DNA of 64,000 nt from Thauera humireducens (GTDB lineage Bacteria; Pseudomonadota; Gammaproteobacteria; Burkholderiales; Rhodocyclaceae). The notes under the pieces are model-generated. The model did no database searches. It was not told where the DNA came from and saw only the letters and a list, made by a program, of their open reading frames with translations. The DNA is taken from positions 2,976,001 to 3,040,000 of the forward strand of contig NZ_CP014646.1 of NCBI RefSeq assembly GCF_001051995.2, in the 5' to 3' direction. Below are positions 1 to 10,923 of this stretch, piece after piece (position 1 is the first letter of the stretch; each line of letters begins with the position of its first letter). Made by a program: the position numbers and the translations under genes.

Positions 1-172
1 TCTGCAGCGGATAGGTGACCACCGACAGCGCGTTGCGCATCACTTCAAGATAGCGGAAGCGCAGGTCGGCCACCAGCAGCGCCAGGCAGATGGCGACGAA
101 GGCAAACAGGCGCGCAACGGGCGCTGGTCCGCGCTTGAAGATCGGAGGAGGCTGATGGCCGACGAAAGACAT
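1..172 (-). CDS. mreC: MreC N-terminus, rod shape-determining protein (partial)
   Basis: Reading the minus strand from the ATG at 172 gives 57 residues before the window edge, starting MSFVGHQPPPIFKRGPAP, followed by one hydrophobic membrane segment (about residues 19-36) and an R-F-R-Y-L-E-V sequence. This is the usual MreC start: short cytoplasmic tail, single membrane anchor, then the periplasmic coiled coil, which lies outside the window. MreC links MreB filaments to the elongation-phase cell wall machinery. It lies 68 bases downstream of mreB on the same strand, the normal mreBCD order. No clear Shine-Dalgarno sequence precedes the ATG, so translation may depend on coupling to mreB. Confidence 0.85.
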   Translation of the reverse strand, partial: MSFVGHQPPPIFKRGPAPVARLFAFVAICLALLVADLRFRYLEVMRNALSVVTYPLQ

Positions 173-213
173 CCGAAAAACCCGGGGCCGTCAGGTGGAG
201 GGAAGCGAACGCC

Positions 214-233
214 CCCCGGCACGCACGCCGGGG
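214..233 (-). promoter_or_regulatory. GC hairpin between mreB and mreC
   Basis: A 7-bp perfect GC stem (214-220 with 227-233, 6-base loop) sits just after the mreB stop. An alternative pairing can form with a GGCCCCGGG block further on, which is followed on the minus strand by five T (about 176-180), just before the mreC ATG. It could act as an attenuator reducing mreCD expression relative to mreB, as reported for E. coli. The T-run is short, so this is tentative. Confidence 0.3.
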
Positions 234-240
234 CCGGTCA

Positions 241-1455
<1,215 letters not shown>

Positions 1456-1743
1456 ATGTCGCTGTCCAATGAACAAGTCGGGCACATCGCCCGCCTCGCG
1501 CGGATCGCACTTTCCGACGCCGAAGTGGATGCCACGCGCGCCAAGCTCAATGGCATTTTCGACCTCATCGAGCAGATGCAGGCGGTGGACACCACCGGCG
1601 TCGAACCGATGAGCCACCCGCAGGAGCTCGCCACGCGCCTGCGCGAGGACGTCGTCACCGAGACCAACCGCCGCGAAGCCTTCCAGAAGGTCGCACCGCA
1701 GACCGAAGCCGGCCTCTACCTGGTGCCGAAGGTCATCGAATGA
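1456..1743 (+). CDS. gatC: Asp/Glu-tRNA(Asn/Gln) amidotransferase subunit C
   Basis: 95 residues, starting [19 protein letters not shown] and ending YLVPKVIE, the full length of GatC. GatC is the small stabilising subunit of the GatCAB amidotransferase, which converts misacylated Glu-tRNA(Gln) and/or Asp-tRNA(Asn) to the amidated form. The family's ending, in which a Pro-hydrophobic-V-I/L-E tail packs into the complex, is present. First gene of the cluster, 49 bases before gatA. Confidence 0.96.
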   Translation: MSLSNEQVGHIARLARIALSDAEVDATRAKLNGIFDLIEQMQAVDTTGVEPMSHPQELATRLREDVVTETNRREAFQKVAPQTEAGLYLVPKVIE

Positions 1744-1792
1744 TCCGCATCGCGGCCGGCCTCGCCGCGATGCCCACTTTCTTGCCGAACCC

Positions 1793-3265
1793 ATGATCAA
1801 CGCTTCCCTCCCGGAACTGCGCCGCGCGCTCGATGCGCGGCAGATCTCCAGCGTCGAACTCGCGAGCCTGTTCCTCGACCGCATCGACGCGCTGAATCCC
1901 GAGCTCAACGCCTTCATCACCGTTGATCGCGACGGTGCACTCGCCGCGGCCCGTGCCGCCGACGAGCGCATCGCAGCCGGTACGGCCGGCGCGCTCACCG
2001 GCATCCCGCTCGCGCACAAGGACGTGTTCTGCACCGAGGGCGTGCTGACCACCTGTGGCTCGAAGATGCTGTCGAACTTCGTCAGTCCCTACGACGCCCA
2101 CGTCGTCAGCCTGCTCAAGGCCGCCGGCGTGGTGAGCCTGGGCAAGGCCAACATGGACGAGTTCGCGATGGGCTCGTCCAACGAAAGCTCGTACTACGGG
2201 GCGGTGAAGAACCCGTGGAACACCGCCCGCGTGCCCGGCGGCTCGTCCGGCGGCTCAGCCGCCGCGGTTGCGGCGCGCCTGGCGCCGATCGCCACCGGCA
2301 CCGACACCGGCGGCTCGGTGCGCCAGCCGGCAGCTTTCTGCGGCATCACCGGCATCAAGCCGACCTACGGCCTGGTGAGCCGCTACGGCATGATCGCCTA
2401 CGCGTCCTCGCTGGACCAGGGCGGCGCCTTCGGCGCCAGCGCCGAGGATTGCGCGCTGCTGCTGTCGGCGATGACCGGTTTCGACGAACGCGACTCCACC
2501 AGCCTCGAGCGTCCGACCGAAGACTACGCCGCCGCACTCGCTGCGCCGGCTTCGGCAAAGCCGCTCGAAGGTCTGCGCATCGGCCTGCCGCGCGAGTTCT
2601 TCGCCGAAGGCATGGCCGACGACGTGCGTGCCGCGGTCGAGGCCGCACTTGACCAGTACCGCGCGCTCGGCGCCACCACGGTCGAGGTATCGCTGCCCAA
2701 CGCGAAGCTGGCGATCCCGGCCTACTACGTGATCGCGCCGGCCGAGTGTTCGAGCAACCTGTCCCGCTTCGACGGCGTGCGCTACGGCCATCGCGCCGCG
2801 GACTACGGCGACCTGGCCGACATGTACAGCAGGAGCCGCGCCGAGGGCTTCGGCGCCGAGGTCAAGCGCCGCATCCTGGTCGGCACCTATGTGCTGTCGC
2901 ACGGCTACTACGATGCCTACTATCTTCAGGCACAGCGCCTGCGCCGCCTGATCGCGCAGGACTTCCAGGCCGCGCTGCAGCAGTGTGACGTGATCGCCGG
3001 CCCGACCACGCCGACCACCGCCTGGGCACTGGGCCAGATGGCGGACGACCCGGTACAGATGTACCTGTCGGACATCTACACCATCGCGGTGAACCTCGCC
3101 GGCCTGCCCGGCCTGTCGCACCCGGCCGGCTTCGGTACCGACGGCCTGCCGGTGGGGCTGCAGCTGATTGGCGACTACTTCGCCGAAGCACGGCTGCTGA
3201 ACGCCGCACACCGCTTCCAGCAGGTCACCGACTGGCACGCCCGCCGGCCGGCCACCGCCGCCTGA
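1793..3265 (+). CDS. gatA: Asp/Glu-tRNA amidotransferase subunit A (amidase)
   Basis: 490 residues, normal for GatA. The amidase signature is complete: the catalytic Lys in [10 protein letters not shown] (about residue 77), GSSNESS, and the glycine/serine-rich [14 protein letters not shown] block, followed by [15 protein letters not shown] with the cis-Ser and nucleophile Ser. GatA hydrolyses glutamine and passes ammonia to GatB. Start [13 protein letters not shown] agrees with family starts. It lies between gatC and the small lipoprotein gene. Confidence 0.97.
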   Translation: MINASLPELRRALDARQISSVELASLFLDRIDALNPELNAFITVDRDGALAAARAADERIAAGTAGALTGIPLAHKDVFCTEGVLTTCGSKMLSNFVSPYDAHVVSLLKAAGVVSLGKANMDEFAMGSSNESSYYGAVKNPWNTARVPGGSSGGSAAAVAARLAPIATGTDTGGSVRQPAAFCGITGIKPTYGLVSRYGMIAYASSLDQGGAFGASAEDCALLLSAMTGFDERDSTSLERPTEDYAAALAAPASAKPLEGLRIGLPREFFAEGMADDVRAAVEAALDQYRALGATTVEVSLPNAKLAIPAYYVIAPAECSSNLSRFDGVRYGHRAADYGDLADMYSRSRAEGFGAEVKRRILVGTYVLSHGYYDAYYLQAQRLRRLIAQDFQAALQQCDVIAGPTTPTTAWALGQMADDPVQMYLSDIYTIAVNLAGLPGLSHPAGFGTDGLPVGLQLIGDYFAEARLLNAAHRFQQVTDWHARRPATAA

Positions 3266-3276
3266 GACAGACCGCG

Positions 3277-3771
3277 ATGCGGGCAGCGCTGCGCCACACG
3301 CTCCGTCACGGGCTTTTCGTGCTCGCCGGCGGGCTGCTGGCGTCCTGCGGCGTGCTGCCGCCGGCACCGCCTTCGGCGCAGCCGGACGTCGCACGCCCGA
3401 GCGAGGCGCCCGGCCGCCTGAAGCCGATGCCGGTGCGCCCGCTGGACGTGAAGGCCAGCTGCCGCTTCCGCGACGAAGCCGGCTACGCAGCGACGGCCGT
3501 CCTCGACATCAGCCACGCCGAGGTGAAGGCATTCAGCGCCACGGTGGACATACCGCGCCGCGGCAGCTGCCGCTTCGACGGCCCCTTCACCCAGACGCGC
3601 AGCCTGCCCAGTGTGGAACTGCGTGCGCAGGACGGCTGCACCGTCAATATCTGGGAGCAGGGCGAGCAGGTGACGGTGGGCTTCTCCAACTGCGCGCGGC
3701 GTTGCAGCCGCGGCACTTTCGACTACGTATGGCCGATCATCGTCGATCGGACCAGCGGTGAATGCCACTGA
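3277..3771 (+). CDS. Putative lipoprotein of unknown function inside the gat cluster
   Basis: 164 residues. The N-terminus has Arg/His, a hydrophobic stretch ([13 protein letters not shown]) and a lipobox LASC, so it is probably a lipoprotein with Cys near residue 25. A proline-rich linker follows, then a small domain rich in Cys (about seven cysteines after the lipobox), with CRF and [14 protein letters not shown]. No family was recognised. It starts 11 bases after gatA and ends 34 bases before the gatB ATG, so it is probably co-transcribed, but a link to tRNA amidation is not implied by the sequence. Confidence 0.75.
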   Translation: MRAALRHTLRHGLFVLAGGLLASCGVLPPAPPSAQPDVARPSEAPGRLKPMPVRPLDVKASCRFRDEAGYAATAVLDISHAEVKAFSATVDIPRRGSCRFDGPFTQTRSLPSVELRAQDGCTVNIWEQGEQVTVGFSNCARRCSRGTFDYVWPIIVDRTSGECH

Positions 3772-3805
3772 GCATCTGCCGCGAACCGCAACAAGAGAAA
3801 CGACC

Positions 3806-5266
3806 ATGAGCAGAACGGATTGGGAAGTCGTGATCGGGCTGGAAGTCCACGCCCAGCTCAACACCGCCAGCAAGATCTTCTCCGGCGCCAGCACCGCCTT
3901 CGGCGCCGAGCCCAACGTGCAGGCGAGCGCGGTGGACATCGCACTGCCCGGCGTGCTGCCGGTGCTGAACCGCGGCGCGGTCGAGCGCGCGATCCGCTTC
4001 GGGCTGGCGATCGGCGCCCACGTGGCGGACAAGAGCGTGTTCGCACGCAAGAACTACTTCTACCCCGACCTCCCCAAGGGCTACCAGATCAGCCAGATGG
4101 ACCTGCCGGTGGTGGTCGGCGGCGAGATCACGATCCGTGTCGGCGAGGGTGAGCAGGCCTACGAGAAGACCGTGCGCCTGACCCGCGCACACCTCGAGGA
4201 AGATGCCGGCAAGAGCCTGCACGAGGACTTCCACGGCATGACCGGCATCGACCTCAACCGCGCCGGCACGCCGCTGCTCGAGATCGTCTCCGAGCCCGAC
4301 ATGCGCTCGTCGGCCGAGGCCGTGGCCTATGCGCGCGCGCTGCACGCGCTGGTGCGCTGGATCGACATCTGCGACGGCAACATGCAGGAAGGCTCCTTCC
4401 GCTGCGACGCCAACGTCTCGGTACGCAAGAAGGGCGCGGCCGAGTTCGGCACCCGGCGCGAGATCAAGAACCTCAACTCCTTCCGCTTCCTGCAGCAGGC
4501 GATCGACTACGAGGTGCAGTGGCAGATCGACACCATCGAGGACGGCGGCCGCATCCAGCAGGCCACGGTGCTGTTCGACCCCGACACCGGCGAGACGCGC
4601 ATGATGCGCAGCAAGGAAGACGCCCACGACTACCGCTACTTCCCCGACCCCGACCTGCTGCCGCTGATGATCTCGGACGAGTGGAAGGCGCGCGTGCAGG
4701 CGGCGATGCCCGAGCTGCCGGGGGCGATGAAGGCGCGCTTCATGGACGCATGGGGCCTGTCCGCCTACGACGCGACCACGCTCACTGCATCCAAGGAAGT
4801 CGCCGACTTCTACCAGGCCACGGTGTCGGCTGCCGGCGCGGCGCTCGCCAAGCCTTGCGCGAACTGGGTGATGGGCGACCTCGCCGCGCGCCTGAACAAG
4901 GCCGAGCTCGACATCGGCGCATCGCCGGTGTCGCCCGCACAGCTGGCCGGACTGGTGGCACGCATCGCCGACAACACCATCTCCAACGCCATCGCCAAGA
5001 AGGTGTTCGAAGCGCTGTGGAACGGCGAAGACGCCACGGCAGACGAAGTCATCGACAAGCAGGGCCTCAAGCAGGTCACCGACACGGGCGCCATCGAAGC
5101 GATGATCGACGAGGTGCTGGCCGCCAACCAGAAGTCGGTCGACGAATTCCGCGCCGGCAAGGACAAGGCCTTCAACGCGCTGGTCGGCCAGGTCATGAAA
5201 GCCAGCAAGGGCAAGGCCAGCCCGGCGCAGGTCAACGAGTTGCTGAAGAAGAAGCTCGGCGCCTGA
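3806..5266 (+). CDS. gatB: Asp/Glu-tRNA amidotransferase subunit B
   Basis: 486 residues. The start is the ATG at 3806 ([20 protein letters not shown]); the in-frame ATG at 3758 lies inside the previous gene and adds non-family residues, while AAGAGAAA lies properly before 3806. The GatB/GatE signature is clear: IGLEVHAQL, then [18 protein letters not shown], and the C-terminal tail/YqeY-like domain ([16 protein letters not shown]). GatB is the kinase-transferase subunit that activates the acylated tRNA with ATP and adds ammonia. Last gene of gatCAB. Confidence 0.97.
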   Translation: MSRTDWEVVIGLEVHAQLNTASKIFSGASTAFGAEPNVQASAVDIALPGVLPVLNRGAVERAIRFGLAIGAHVADKSVFARKNYFYPDLPKGYQISQMDLPVVVGGEITIRVGEGEQAYEKTVRLTRAHLEEDAGKSLHEDFHGMTGIDLNRAGTPLLEIVSEPDMRSSAEAVAYARALHALVRWIDICDGNMQEGSFRCDANVSVRKKGAAEFGTRREIKNLNSFRFLQQAIDYEVQWQIDTIEDGGRIQQATVLFDPDTGETRMMRSKEDAHDYRYFPDPDLLPLMISDEWKARVQAAMPELPGAMKARFMDAWGLSAYDATTLTASKEVADFYQATVSAAGAALAKPCANWVMGDLAARLNKAELDIGASPVSPAQLAGLVARIADNTISNAIAKKVFEALWNGEDATADEVIDKQGLKQVTDTGAIEAMIDEVLAANQKSVDEFRAGKDKAFNALVGQVMKASKGKASPAQVNELLKKKLGA

Positions 5267-5293
5267 CCGCCCGGCGCCCGATTCAGGCGCCTC

Positions 5294-5345
5294 GACCGAC
5301 CCCGCGTCCGACCGCCACGGCGGCAGGACGCGGGGTCGGTCCGTT
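5294..5345 (+). terminator. Terminator after gatB
   Basis: A perfect 16-bp stem (5294-5309 with 5326-5341) with a 16-base loop that can itself pair, followed by CGTTTA. It is strong as a hairpin but has a short T-run. Position 28 bases after the gatB stop fits termination of the gat operon. Confidence 0.75.
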
Positions 5346-5471
5346 TACGGCCTGCACCGCACTTGCCCTGCATCAATAACATCTCCAGCAATTCGTCACA
5401 TTCTTATATTCTTCGACACTGACGAAGCCGGCCTCGAATCGCGGACACAAGTCACCGGCGCTGGAGGAGAG

Positions 5472-6566
5472 ATGGATGCATCGGTCGACCTGATCGACTG
5501 GCTGGGCGAAGACCTGAGCCTCGCGCTCGGCGGCCTGGTCATCGGCGCGCTGTTCGGCTTCTTCGCGCAGCGCTCCCGCTTCTGCCTGCGTGCGGCAGTC
5601 GTCGAGGTGGCGCGCGCCCAGGCAGGTGCCAAGCTGTCGATCTGGCTGCTCGCGTTCTCGTCGGCGCTGATCCTGACGCAGACGCTGATCCTGCTCGGGC
5701 TGTTCGACACCGCCAACGTGCGCCAGCTGTCGAGCCAGGGCAGCCTGTCGGGCTCGCTGATCGGCGGCCTGCTGTTCGGCATCGGCATGGTGCTGGCGCG
5801 CGGCTGCTCCAGCCGCCTGCTGGTGCTCGCCGCCAACGGCAATCTGCGCGCACTGCTGTCGGGCCTGATCTTCGCCGTCACCGCGCAGGCATCGATGAAC
5901 GGCATTCTGTCGCCGTGGCGCGAAGCCCTGGCCCAGTTGTGGACCATCGAGGGCGGCAACGCGCGCGACCTGCTGGCCTGGGCGGGCATCGGCAACGGCG
6001 GCGGGCTGCTGTTCGGGCTGCTCTGGCTGGCGGCCGGCGCCTGGTTCGCGCGTCGTCAGCGGATCGACGGCTGGGGCTGGGTCGGCGGTATCGCCGCGGG
6101 CCTGATGGTGGGTTGCGCCTGGTGGTTCACCTACCGCATGGCCGGCCTGCTGTTCGATCCGACACCGGTGCAGAGCATGTCCTTCACCGGCCCTTCGGCC
6201 GACGTGCTGATGCGGGTGCTGTCGCCCCCGGGCCAGCCGCTCAACTTCGACCTCGGCATGGTGCCAGGCGTGTTCCTCGGTTCGTTCATCGCCGGGCTGT
6301 TCGCCCGCGAACTGAAGCTCGAGGGCTTCCAGGGCGGACATGCGATGCGGCGCTACATCGCCGGCGCGGTGCTGATGGGATTCGGCGGCATGCTGGCGGG
6401 CGGCTGCGCGGTGGGGGCCGGCGTGTCGGGCGCCGCGGTGTTCGCGGTGACGGCGTGGGTGACGCTGGCCGCGATGTGGGTCGGCGCGACGCTGACCGAC
6501 TGGCTCGTGGATCGCCCGGTGGCCGCTGCGGCTGCCGGCACGGCACCGGCGCCGAGCCAGCCCTGA
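5472..6566 (+). CDS. YeeE/YedE family membrane protein (putative thiosulfate/sulfur transporter)
   Basis: 364 residues with about nine to ten membrane segments. Two sulfur-transport repeats are seen: RSRFCLR near residues 34-40 with ARGCSSRLLV near 115, and later AGGCAVGAGVSG near 310. These Gly-Cys motifs match the YeeE/YedE (DUF395, TsuA-like) family, whose characterised member imports thiosulfate and relays it by conserved cysteines. The start MDASVDLIDW follows GGAGGAGAG. No TsuB or other sulfur gene lies next to it, so the substrate is inferred from family only. An AT-richer region (5380-5440) ahead probably holds its promoter. Confidence 0.85.
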   Translation: MDASVDLIDWLGEDLSLALGGLVIGALFGFFAQRSRFCLRAAVVEVARAQAGAKLSIWLLAFSSALILTQTLILLGLFDTANVRQLSSQGSLSGSLIGGLLFGIGMVLARGCSSRLLVLAANGNLRALLSGLIFAVTAQASMNGILSPWREALAQLWTIEGGNARDLLAWAGIGNGGGLLFGLLWLAAGAWFARRQRIDGWGWVGGIAAGLMVGCAWWFTYRMAGLLFDPTPVQSMSFTGPSADVLMRVLSPPGQPLNFDLGMVPGVFLGSFIAGLFARELKLEGFQGGHAMRRYIAGAVLMGFGGMLAGGCAVGAGVSGAAVFAVTAWVTLAAMWVGATLTDWLVDRPVAAAAAGTAPAPSQP

Positions 6567-6638
6567 GACGCAATGCCGGGGCAGGCCGCAGCGCTTCGCT
6601 ATACTTCGGATTCCCCCACCGACCACGCGGAGTCTCCG

Positions 6639-7463
6639 ATGTGCCAGCTGCTCGGCATGAACTGCAATGTGCCGACCGATATCTGCTTCTCCTTCGCGGG
6701 TTTTCGCGCCCGCGGCGGCCTGACCGACCATCATCGCGACGGCTGGGGCATCGCCTTCTTCGAGGGTGCGGGCGCACGGGTCTTCCTCGACCCCAGCCCG
6801 AGCGCGGATTCGCCGGTGGCCGAGCTGGTCAAGCATTACCCGATCCGCTCCCTCAACGTCATCGCCCACATCCGCAAGGCCACGCAGGGCGAGGTGAGGC
6901 TGGAGAACACCCACCCCTTCCAGCGCGAACTGTGGGGACGCTACTGGATCTTCGCCCACAACGGCAACCTGAAGAACTTCGCGCCGACGCTGACGGGCCG
7001 CTTCCTGCCGGTGGGCACGACCGACTCCGAACTCGCCTTCTGCTACCTGCTCGATCGCCTCGCGCAGCGCTTTCCGCAGGGCACCCGCGACATCGCCGAA
7101 CTGCACGCCGAGCTGCGCGTGCTCGCCATCGAGATCGGCAGCCACGGCGAGTTCAACTTCCTGCTGTCGGACGGCGACCAGTTGTTCGCGCACTGCTCTT
7201 CGCGGCTGTGCTACATCGTGCGCAAGGCGCCTTTCCCGGTGGCCCATCTGGCCGATGAAGATCTCACCGTCGACTTCAACGAGGTCACGACGCCGCTCGA
7301 CCGCGTTGCGGTGATCGCCACCACGCCACTGACCGACAACGAACGCTGGACGCAGATCGTGCCGGGCAACCTGCTCGCCTTCCGCGACGGCGAACCGGTC
7401 GCGCTGCGCGACACGTCAACCGTTGCGCAGGACTATCCGCGTGGCACAGTGACAAATGCGTAG
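6639..7463 (+). CDS. Class II glutamine amidotransferase (YafJ/EgtC type)
   Basis: 274 residues from the ATG at 6639. The protein begins MCQLLGMNCN, so Cys2 becomes the N-terminal nucleophile after Met removal; this fixes the start, and the upstream in-frame ATG at 6573 would destroy the active site. Other Ntn-hydrolase features are HHRDGWG, AHIRKAT, ENTHPF and FAHNGNL. Proteins of this type hydrolyse glutamine to donate ammonia or act on gamma-glutamyl substrates; the actual substrate is unknown. Situated 72 bases after the YeeE-like gene. Confidence 0.9.
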   Translation: MCQLLGMNCNVPTDICFSFAGFRARGGLTDHHRDGWGIAFFEGAGARVFLDPSPSADSPVAELVKHYPIRSLNVIAHIRKATQGEVRLENTHPFQRELWGRYWIFAHNGNLKNFAPTLTGRFLPVGTTDSELAFCYLLDRLAQRFPQGTRDIAELHAELRVLAIEIGSHGEFNFLLSDGDQLFAHCSSRLCYIVRKAPFPVAHLADEDLTVDFNEVTTPLDRVAVIATTPLTDNERWTQIVPGNLLAFRDGEPVALRDTSTVAQDYPRGTVTNA

Positions 7464-7539
7464 CAGTTCCTCCCCCCGCGGCAGCAAGACCGGTTAGAGT
7501 TCATATCCGCCCGGGGTTTCGAGTCGTCGAGGTTTGATC

Positions 7540-7953
7540 ATGGACTGTCCGTTGTGCACGCCCTCCGCCGAGCAGGTCGTCTGGGAGGACGATCGCTGCC
7601 GTGTGATTCGCGTTGACGACCCTGTCCATCCCGGTTTCTGCCGGGTGATCTGGCGCGAGCACGTGGCAGAGATGACGGACCTGCTCACGGCTGACCGGCG
7701 CCACCTGTTCGCGGTGGTCATGGCGACCGAACGCGCGCTGCGCGACCTGCTGCATCCGGACAAGATCAACCTCGCCAGCTTCGGCAACATGGTGCCGCAC
7801 GTGCACTGGCACGTGATCCCGCGCTACCGTGACGACAGCCACTTCCCGGAGTCGGTGTGGGGCACGCCCCAGCGCCCCGGCGTCGCACATGCTGCAGCCG
7901 ACCCTGTCGCCCTGGCGCGTGCGATCGACAGCGCACTTTCCGCCGGTCAATGA
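7540..7953 (+). CDS. HIT family hydrolase
   Basis: 137 residues starting MDCPLCTPSAEQVVWEDD at the ATG 7540; a TTG two codons earlier is also in frame, but GAGG at about 7529-7532 is spaced for the ATG. The histidine triad HVHWHVIPR (HxHxHxxP type) is near residue 87. HIT proteins hydrolyse nucleotide phosphoramidates or adenylylated compounds. An N-terminal CPLC pair is like that in other bacterial HIT proteins. The substrate is unknown. Next gene begins 31 bases after its stop. Confidence 0.92.
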   Translation: MDCPLCTPSAEQVVWEDDRCRVIRVDDPVHPGFCRVIWREHVAEMTDLLTADRRHLFAVVMATERALRDLLHPDKINLASFGNMVPHVHWHVIPRYRDDSHFPESVWGTPQRPGVAHAAADPVALARAIDSALSAGQ

Positions 7954-7984
7954 CCCTGTCGCTTCCGACCGAGGCCCTCCGACG

Positions 7985-9592
7985 ATGGACTTCTCTAGCC
8001 CCGCTGCCTGCCTTGACCAGCTGCAACGCCTGCATCCGATCGACATTCCGGCGACCCAGGCGACACTGACGCGCATCATCGAAGGCCTGCTCGGCGCGAA
8101 GCCGGCGCCCAACCAGCATCTCGAAGTCCTGGAGGCCGCGCGCGAAGTCATCGCCTACGCCCAGCATGAAACGGCGCGCCGCTATGCGGCCCAGCCGCTG
8201 CCGCCCGACAGCGAGGAAAACCGCACCCTGCTGGACGTCGTGAACCTGTGGCGCAAGCTGTCGGCCTCCTATGCCCAGATCGCCCGCGCCGACGCTGCAG
8301 GCGGCACGCTTTTCGACCAGCGCGCCTTGCTGGCCCAGCGCCGCACGCACTACGCCGGCCTCGCCTTGTTCGAGTACTTCCGCGCCCATCGCGCCGTGCC
8401 GGCCGGATTCTGGACCGAGATCCATACCAGCTACCGCGACGCCATCGAGGCCGGCGTGCATCGCACGCGCGTGGCCGATCCGCTCAACGAGGTCTGGCGT
8501 GCTCAGAGCCCGCTCGAAGCCTACGTCTCGATCCTGTTGCTGGACCTGGCCAACCCCTACGGCCGCAGCGAGCGCGAGCTGAACTGGGTCATGCGCTGGG
8601 CGCAGCGCTTCGCGCCCTATTGCAGCCTGTCGCAGGATACGCAGCAGTTCAAGCCCACCGAATACGGCGTGGAACTCAGCGGCGACATCGGCCTGCGGCC
8701 GCTCGGGGTGCAGGCAACCACCGACACGCTGCAGCGCTTCGACGGCAGTACCCTCGCGAGCCAGATCCAGGCGGTGCTCGAGCAGTTCAAGCGCGGCGTC
8801 AAACCGGCCTCGCTCGGGCTGGGCGAAGACTGCCCCACCGACGCCAGCGCGCGGCTGCTGCTGTCGCTCTACCGCCCGTGGGGACGGGGCACGGCCGGCC
8901 GTCGCTTTCCGCGCCGTCACAAGCAGGGCAGTGCCGAGTTGAGCGGCGACTGGCTCACGATCGGCTTTGCGGTCGAAGGCGAGATCTTCCGCCAGCCCAG
9001 GCTCGAGAGCCCGCTGCACCTGCTGCGCGACGACATCTCGCTGTTCACCTTTGGCGAGCGCGCAATGGCGGTCACCGACAGCCATCAGGTGCGGGAACGC
9101 AACCTGCGCGACGCCGAACGGCTCGGCCTCGACTACGAGCAGTGGGACCTCATGGACCACTCGGTTGGCGGCTTCCGGCTGCGACGCGGCATAAGCGGCG
9201 AACGTCTCGCCCACCACCAGCTGGTGGGCGTACGGCCGCTCGATGCCGACCGCTTCGTGCTGGGCGATCTCAGCTGGCTGATGTATCGCGAAGACGGCGT
9301 ACTGGAAGCCGGTGTCGAAGTGCTGCCCGGCGTGCCGAACATGGTCGCCGTGCGCCAGACCGGTCCCAAGGATGGCCGCAAGCCCTACCAGCAAGGCTTC
9401 CTGCTGCCGGAGTCGCCCTCGATGAAGTCGCCCGCCGCATTGGTGCTGCCCGTGCTCTGGTTCCAGGCCGGTCAGCTCATCGAGATCCGCCATCGCGACC
9501 AGCGCCGCCAGGTCCGCCTCAGCAGGGTGCTGAGGCGTGGCGCGAACTTCGACCTGTGCACCTACGAGGCCGTCGAACCTAGTCCTGCCTGA
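7985..9592 (+). CDS. Conserved protein of unknown function (535 aa)
   Basis: 535 residues from ATG 7985 (MDFSSPAACLDQLQRL). No signal peptide or membrane segment is seen. The N-terminal half is helical and acidic; the C-terminal third is beta-rich with basic pairs (RDQRRQVRLSRVL), somewhat like a PilZ-type barrel, although RxxxR and D/NxSxxG motifs could not be confirmed. I do not recognise a characterised family. Its last 14 bases overlap the 3' end of phoR on the other strand, so the two transcripts converge with no terminator between them. Confidence 0.7.
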   Translation: MDFSSPAACLDQLQRLHPIDIPATQATLTRIIEGLLGAKPAPNQHLEVLEAAREVIAYAQHETARRYAAQPLPPDSEENRTLLDVVNLWRKLSASYAQIARADAAGGTLFDQRALLAQRRTHYAGLALFEYFRAHRAVPAGFWTEIHTSYRDAIEAGVHRTRVADPLNEVWRAQSPLEAYVSILLLDLANPYGRSERELNWVMRWAQRFAPYCSLSQDTQQFKPTEYGVELSGDIGLRPLGVQATTDTLQRFDGSTLASQIQAVLEQFKRGVKPASLGLGEDCPTDASARLLLSLYRPWGRGTAGRRFPRRHKQGSAELSGDWLTIGFAVEGEIFRQPRLESPLHLLRDDISLFTFGERAMAVTDSHQVRERNLRDAERLGLDYEQWDLMDHSVGGFRLRRGISGERLAHHQLVGVRPLDADRFVLGDLSWLMYREDGVLEAGVEVLPGVPNMVAVRQTGPKDGRKPYQQGFLLPESPSMKSPAALVLPVLWFQAGQLIEIRHRDQRRQVRLSRVLRRGANFDLCTYEAVEPSPA

Positions 9593-10895
9593 TACGAGCC
9601 GCCGGGAAGCGCATCGCGAAACGGCTGCCCTTGCCCGGCTCGCTGCTGACGGCGAGTTCGCCCTGGTGGCGGGTGAGGATATGCTTGACGATGGCCAGGC
9701 CCAGGCCGGTGCCGCCGGTCTCGCGCGAACGTCCGCGGTCGACGCGGTAGAAGCGCTCGGTCAGACGCGGAATGTGCTCCGGGTCGACGCCGATGCCGTC
9801 GTCCTTGACCCAGTACTCGCCGCCTTCGCGGTCGACCCGCCAGCCCAGTTCGATGTGGCCGCCTGCGGGCGTGTAGCGCACCGCGTTGCTGGCGAGATTG
9901 GAGAACGCGCTGTGCAGTTCCTTGCGGCTGCCCAGCAAGGCACCGCCGCCTTGCAGCGCCAGCTTCACGCTGTGCCGGCCAGCCGACAGGAGCTCGGTCT
10001 CGCGCGCGACTTCTCGCATCAGTTCGGGCACGTCCACCGCCTCCTCCAGCGCGGCCGGCGCCCCGGTCTCGAGGGCCGACAGGGCCAGCAGATCCTCGAT
10101 GAGGCGCTGCATGCGGTTGGACTGTTCGCTGGCGAGCTTCAGGAAGTGCAGCACCTCCTCGCGGCTGAAGTCGTCGAGGCCGTCGATCAGCGTCTCGAGA
10201 AAGCCGCCGACCACGGTCAAGGGCGTACGCATCTCGTGCGACACGTTGGCGACGAAGTCCCGGCGCATGTTCTCGAGCCGCTCGAGCTGCGAGATGTCGC
10301 GTGACACCACCATGCGCCGACTGCCTGCAAAGCGGATGATCTGCACCTGCAGCGTGCGCTCGCGACGGCGCAGCGAATGAATGACCAGGGGTTCGGCATA
10401 CTGCCCCGCCTGCAGGTAGGCGACGAACTCGGGCTGGCGTACGAGGTTGGTGATCGGGGCACGCAGGTCTCGACGGCGATCGAGATCGAAGTGCTGCTCG
10501 GCCATCACGTTGAGCCACTCGATGCTGTCGTCGTCGGCGAGGTAGACGAGACCCTCGGGCATCGCCTGCGCCGCCTGCTGGAACCGGCCCAGTTCGGCCG
10601 ACAGCTTGTCACGCACGATCAGTTCGCGCTGGAAACGGTCTCCCAACTCGGCGAACACGCTGCCCCACAGGCCTTCGACCTGCGGCGGCATGCTGCCCAC
10701 GGCCTGGCGGGTCCATTCGACCAACTGGCGCATGTGGCGTGCAAGCAGGATGGCTGCGGCCAGGAAACCCAGGATCACGAGCGCAAGCGCTGCGTCGGTG
10801 CCGCGGTAATGCCCGGCCAGCAGGGCGAGGGCCAGCACGGCCGCCACGGGCAATCCAACGCCTGTGGCAATATAGCGAAGGGGACGATGGATCAC
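9579..10895 (-). CDS. phoR: PhoR, phosphate regulon sensor histidine kinase
   Basis: 438 residues from a GTG at 10895 preceded by GGAG; the frame is open further upstream, but that part overlaps phoB. Order: two membrane segments (about 6-50), a PAS-like domain (about 95-200), the HisKA box ANVSHEMRTPLTVVGGF, and HATPase_c with N-box FSNLASNAVRYTP, G1 VKDDGIGVD and G2 TGGTGLGLAIVKH. PhoR phosphorylates PhoB when phosphate is low. It follows phoB by 28 bases. No phoU or pst genes are in the window. Confidence 0.95.
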   Translation of the reverse strand: MIHRPLRYIATGVGLPVAAVLALALLAGHYRGTDAALALVILGFLAAAILLARHMRQLVEWTRQAVGSMPPQVEGLWGSVFAELGDRFQRELIVRDKLSAELGRFQQAAQAMPEGLVYLADDDSIEWLNVMAEQHFDLDRRRDLRAPITNLVRQPEFVAYLQAGQYAEPLVIHSLRRRERTLQVQIIRFAGSRRMVVSRDISQLERLENMRRDFVANVSHEMRTPLTVVGGFLETLIDGLDDFSREEVLHFLKLASEQSNRMQRLIEDLLALSALETGAPAALEEAVDVPELMREVARETELLSAGRHSVKLALQGGGALLGSRKELHSAFSNLASNAVRYTPAGGHIELGWRVDREGGEYWVKDDGIGVDPEHIPRLTERFYRVDRGRSRETGGTGLGLAIVKHILTRHQGELAVSSEPGKGSRFAMRFPAARIRQD

Positions 10896-10923
10896 TCGCG
10901 CTCCGTTGATCGGCAAGTACCGA

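Noticed and set aside
5373..7247. 624-codon minus-strand frame
   Set aside because: Shadow of the YeeE-like and glutamine amidotransferase genes; low-complexity Arg/Gln/Ala content.
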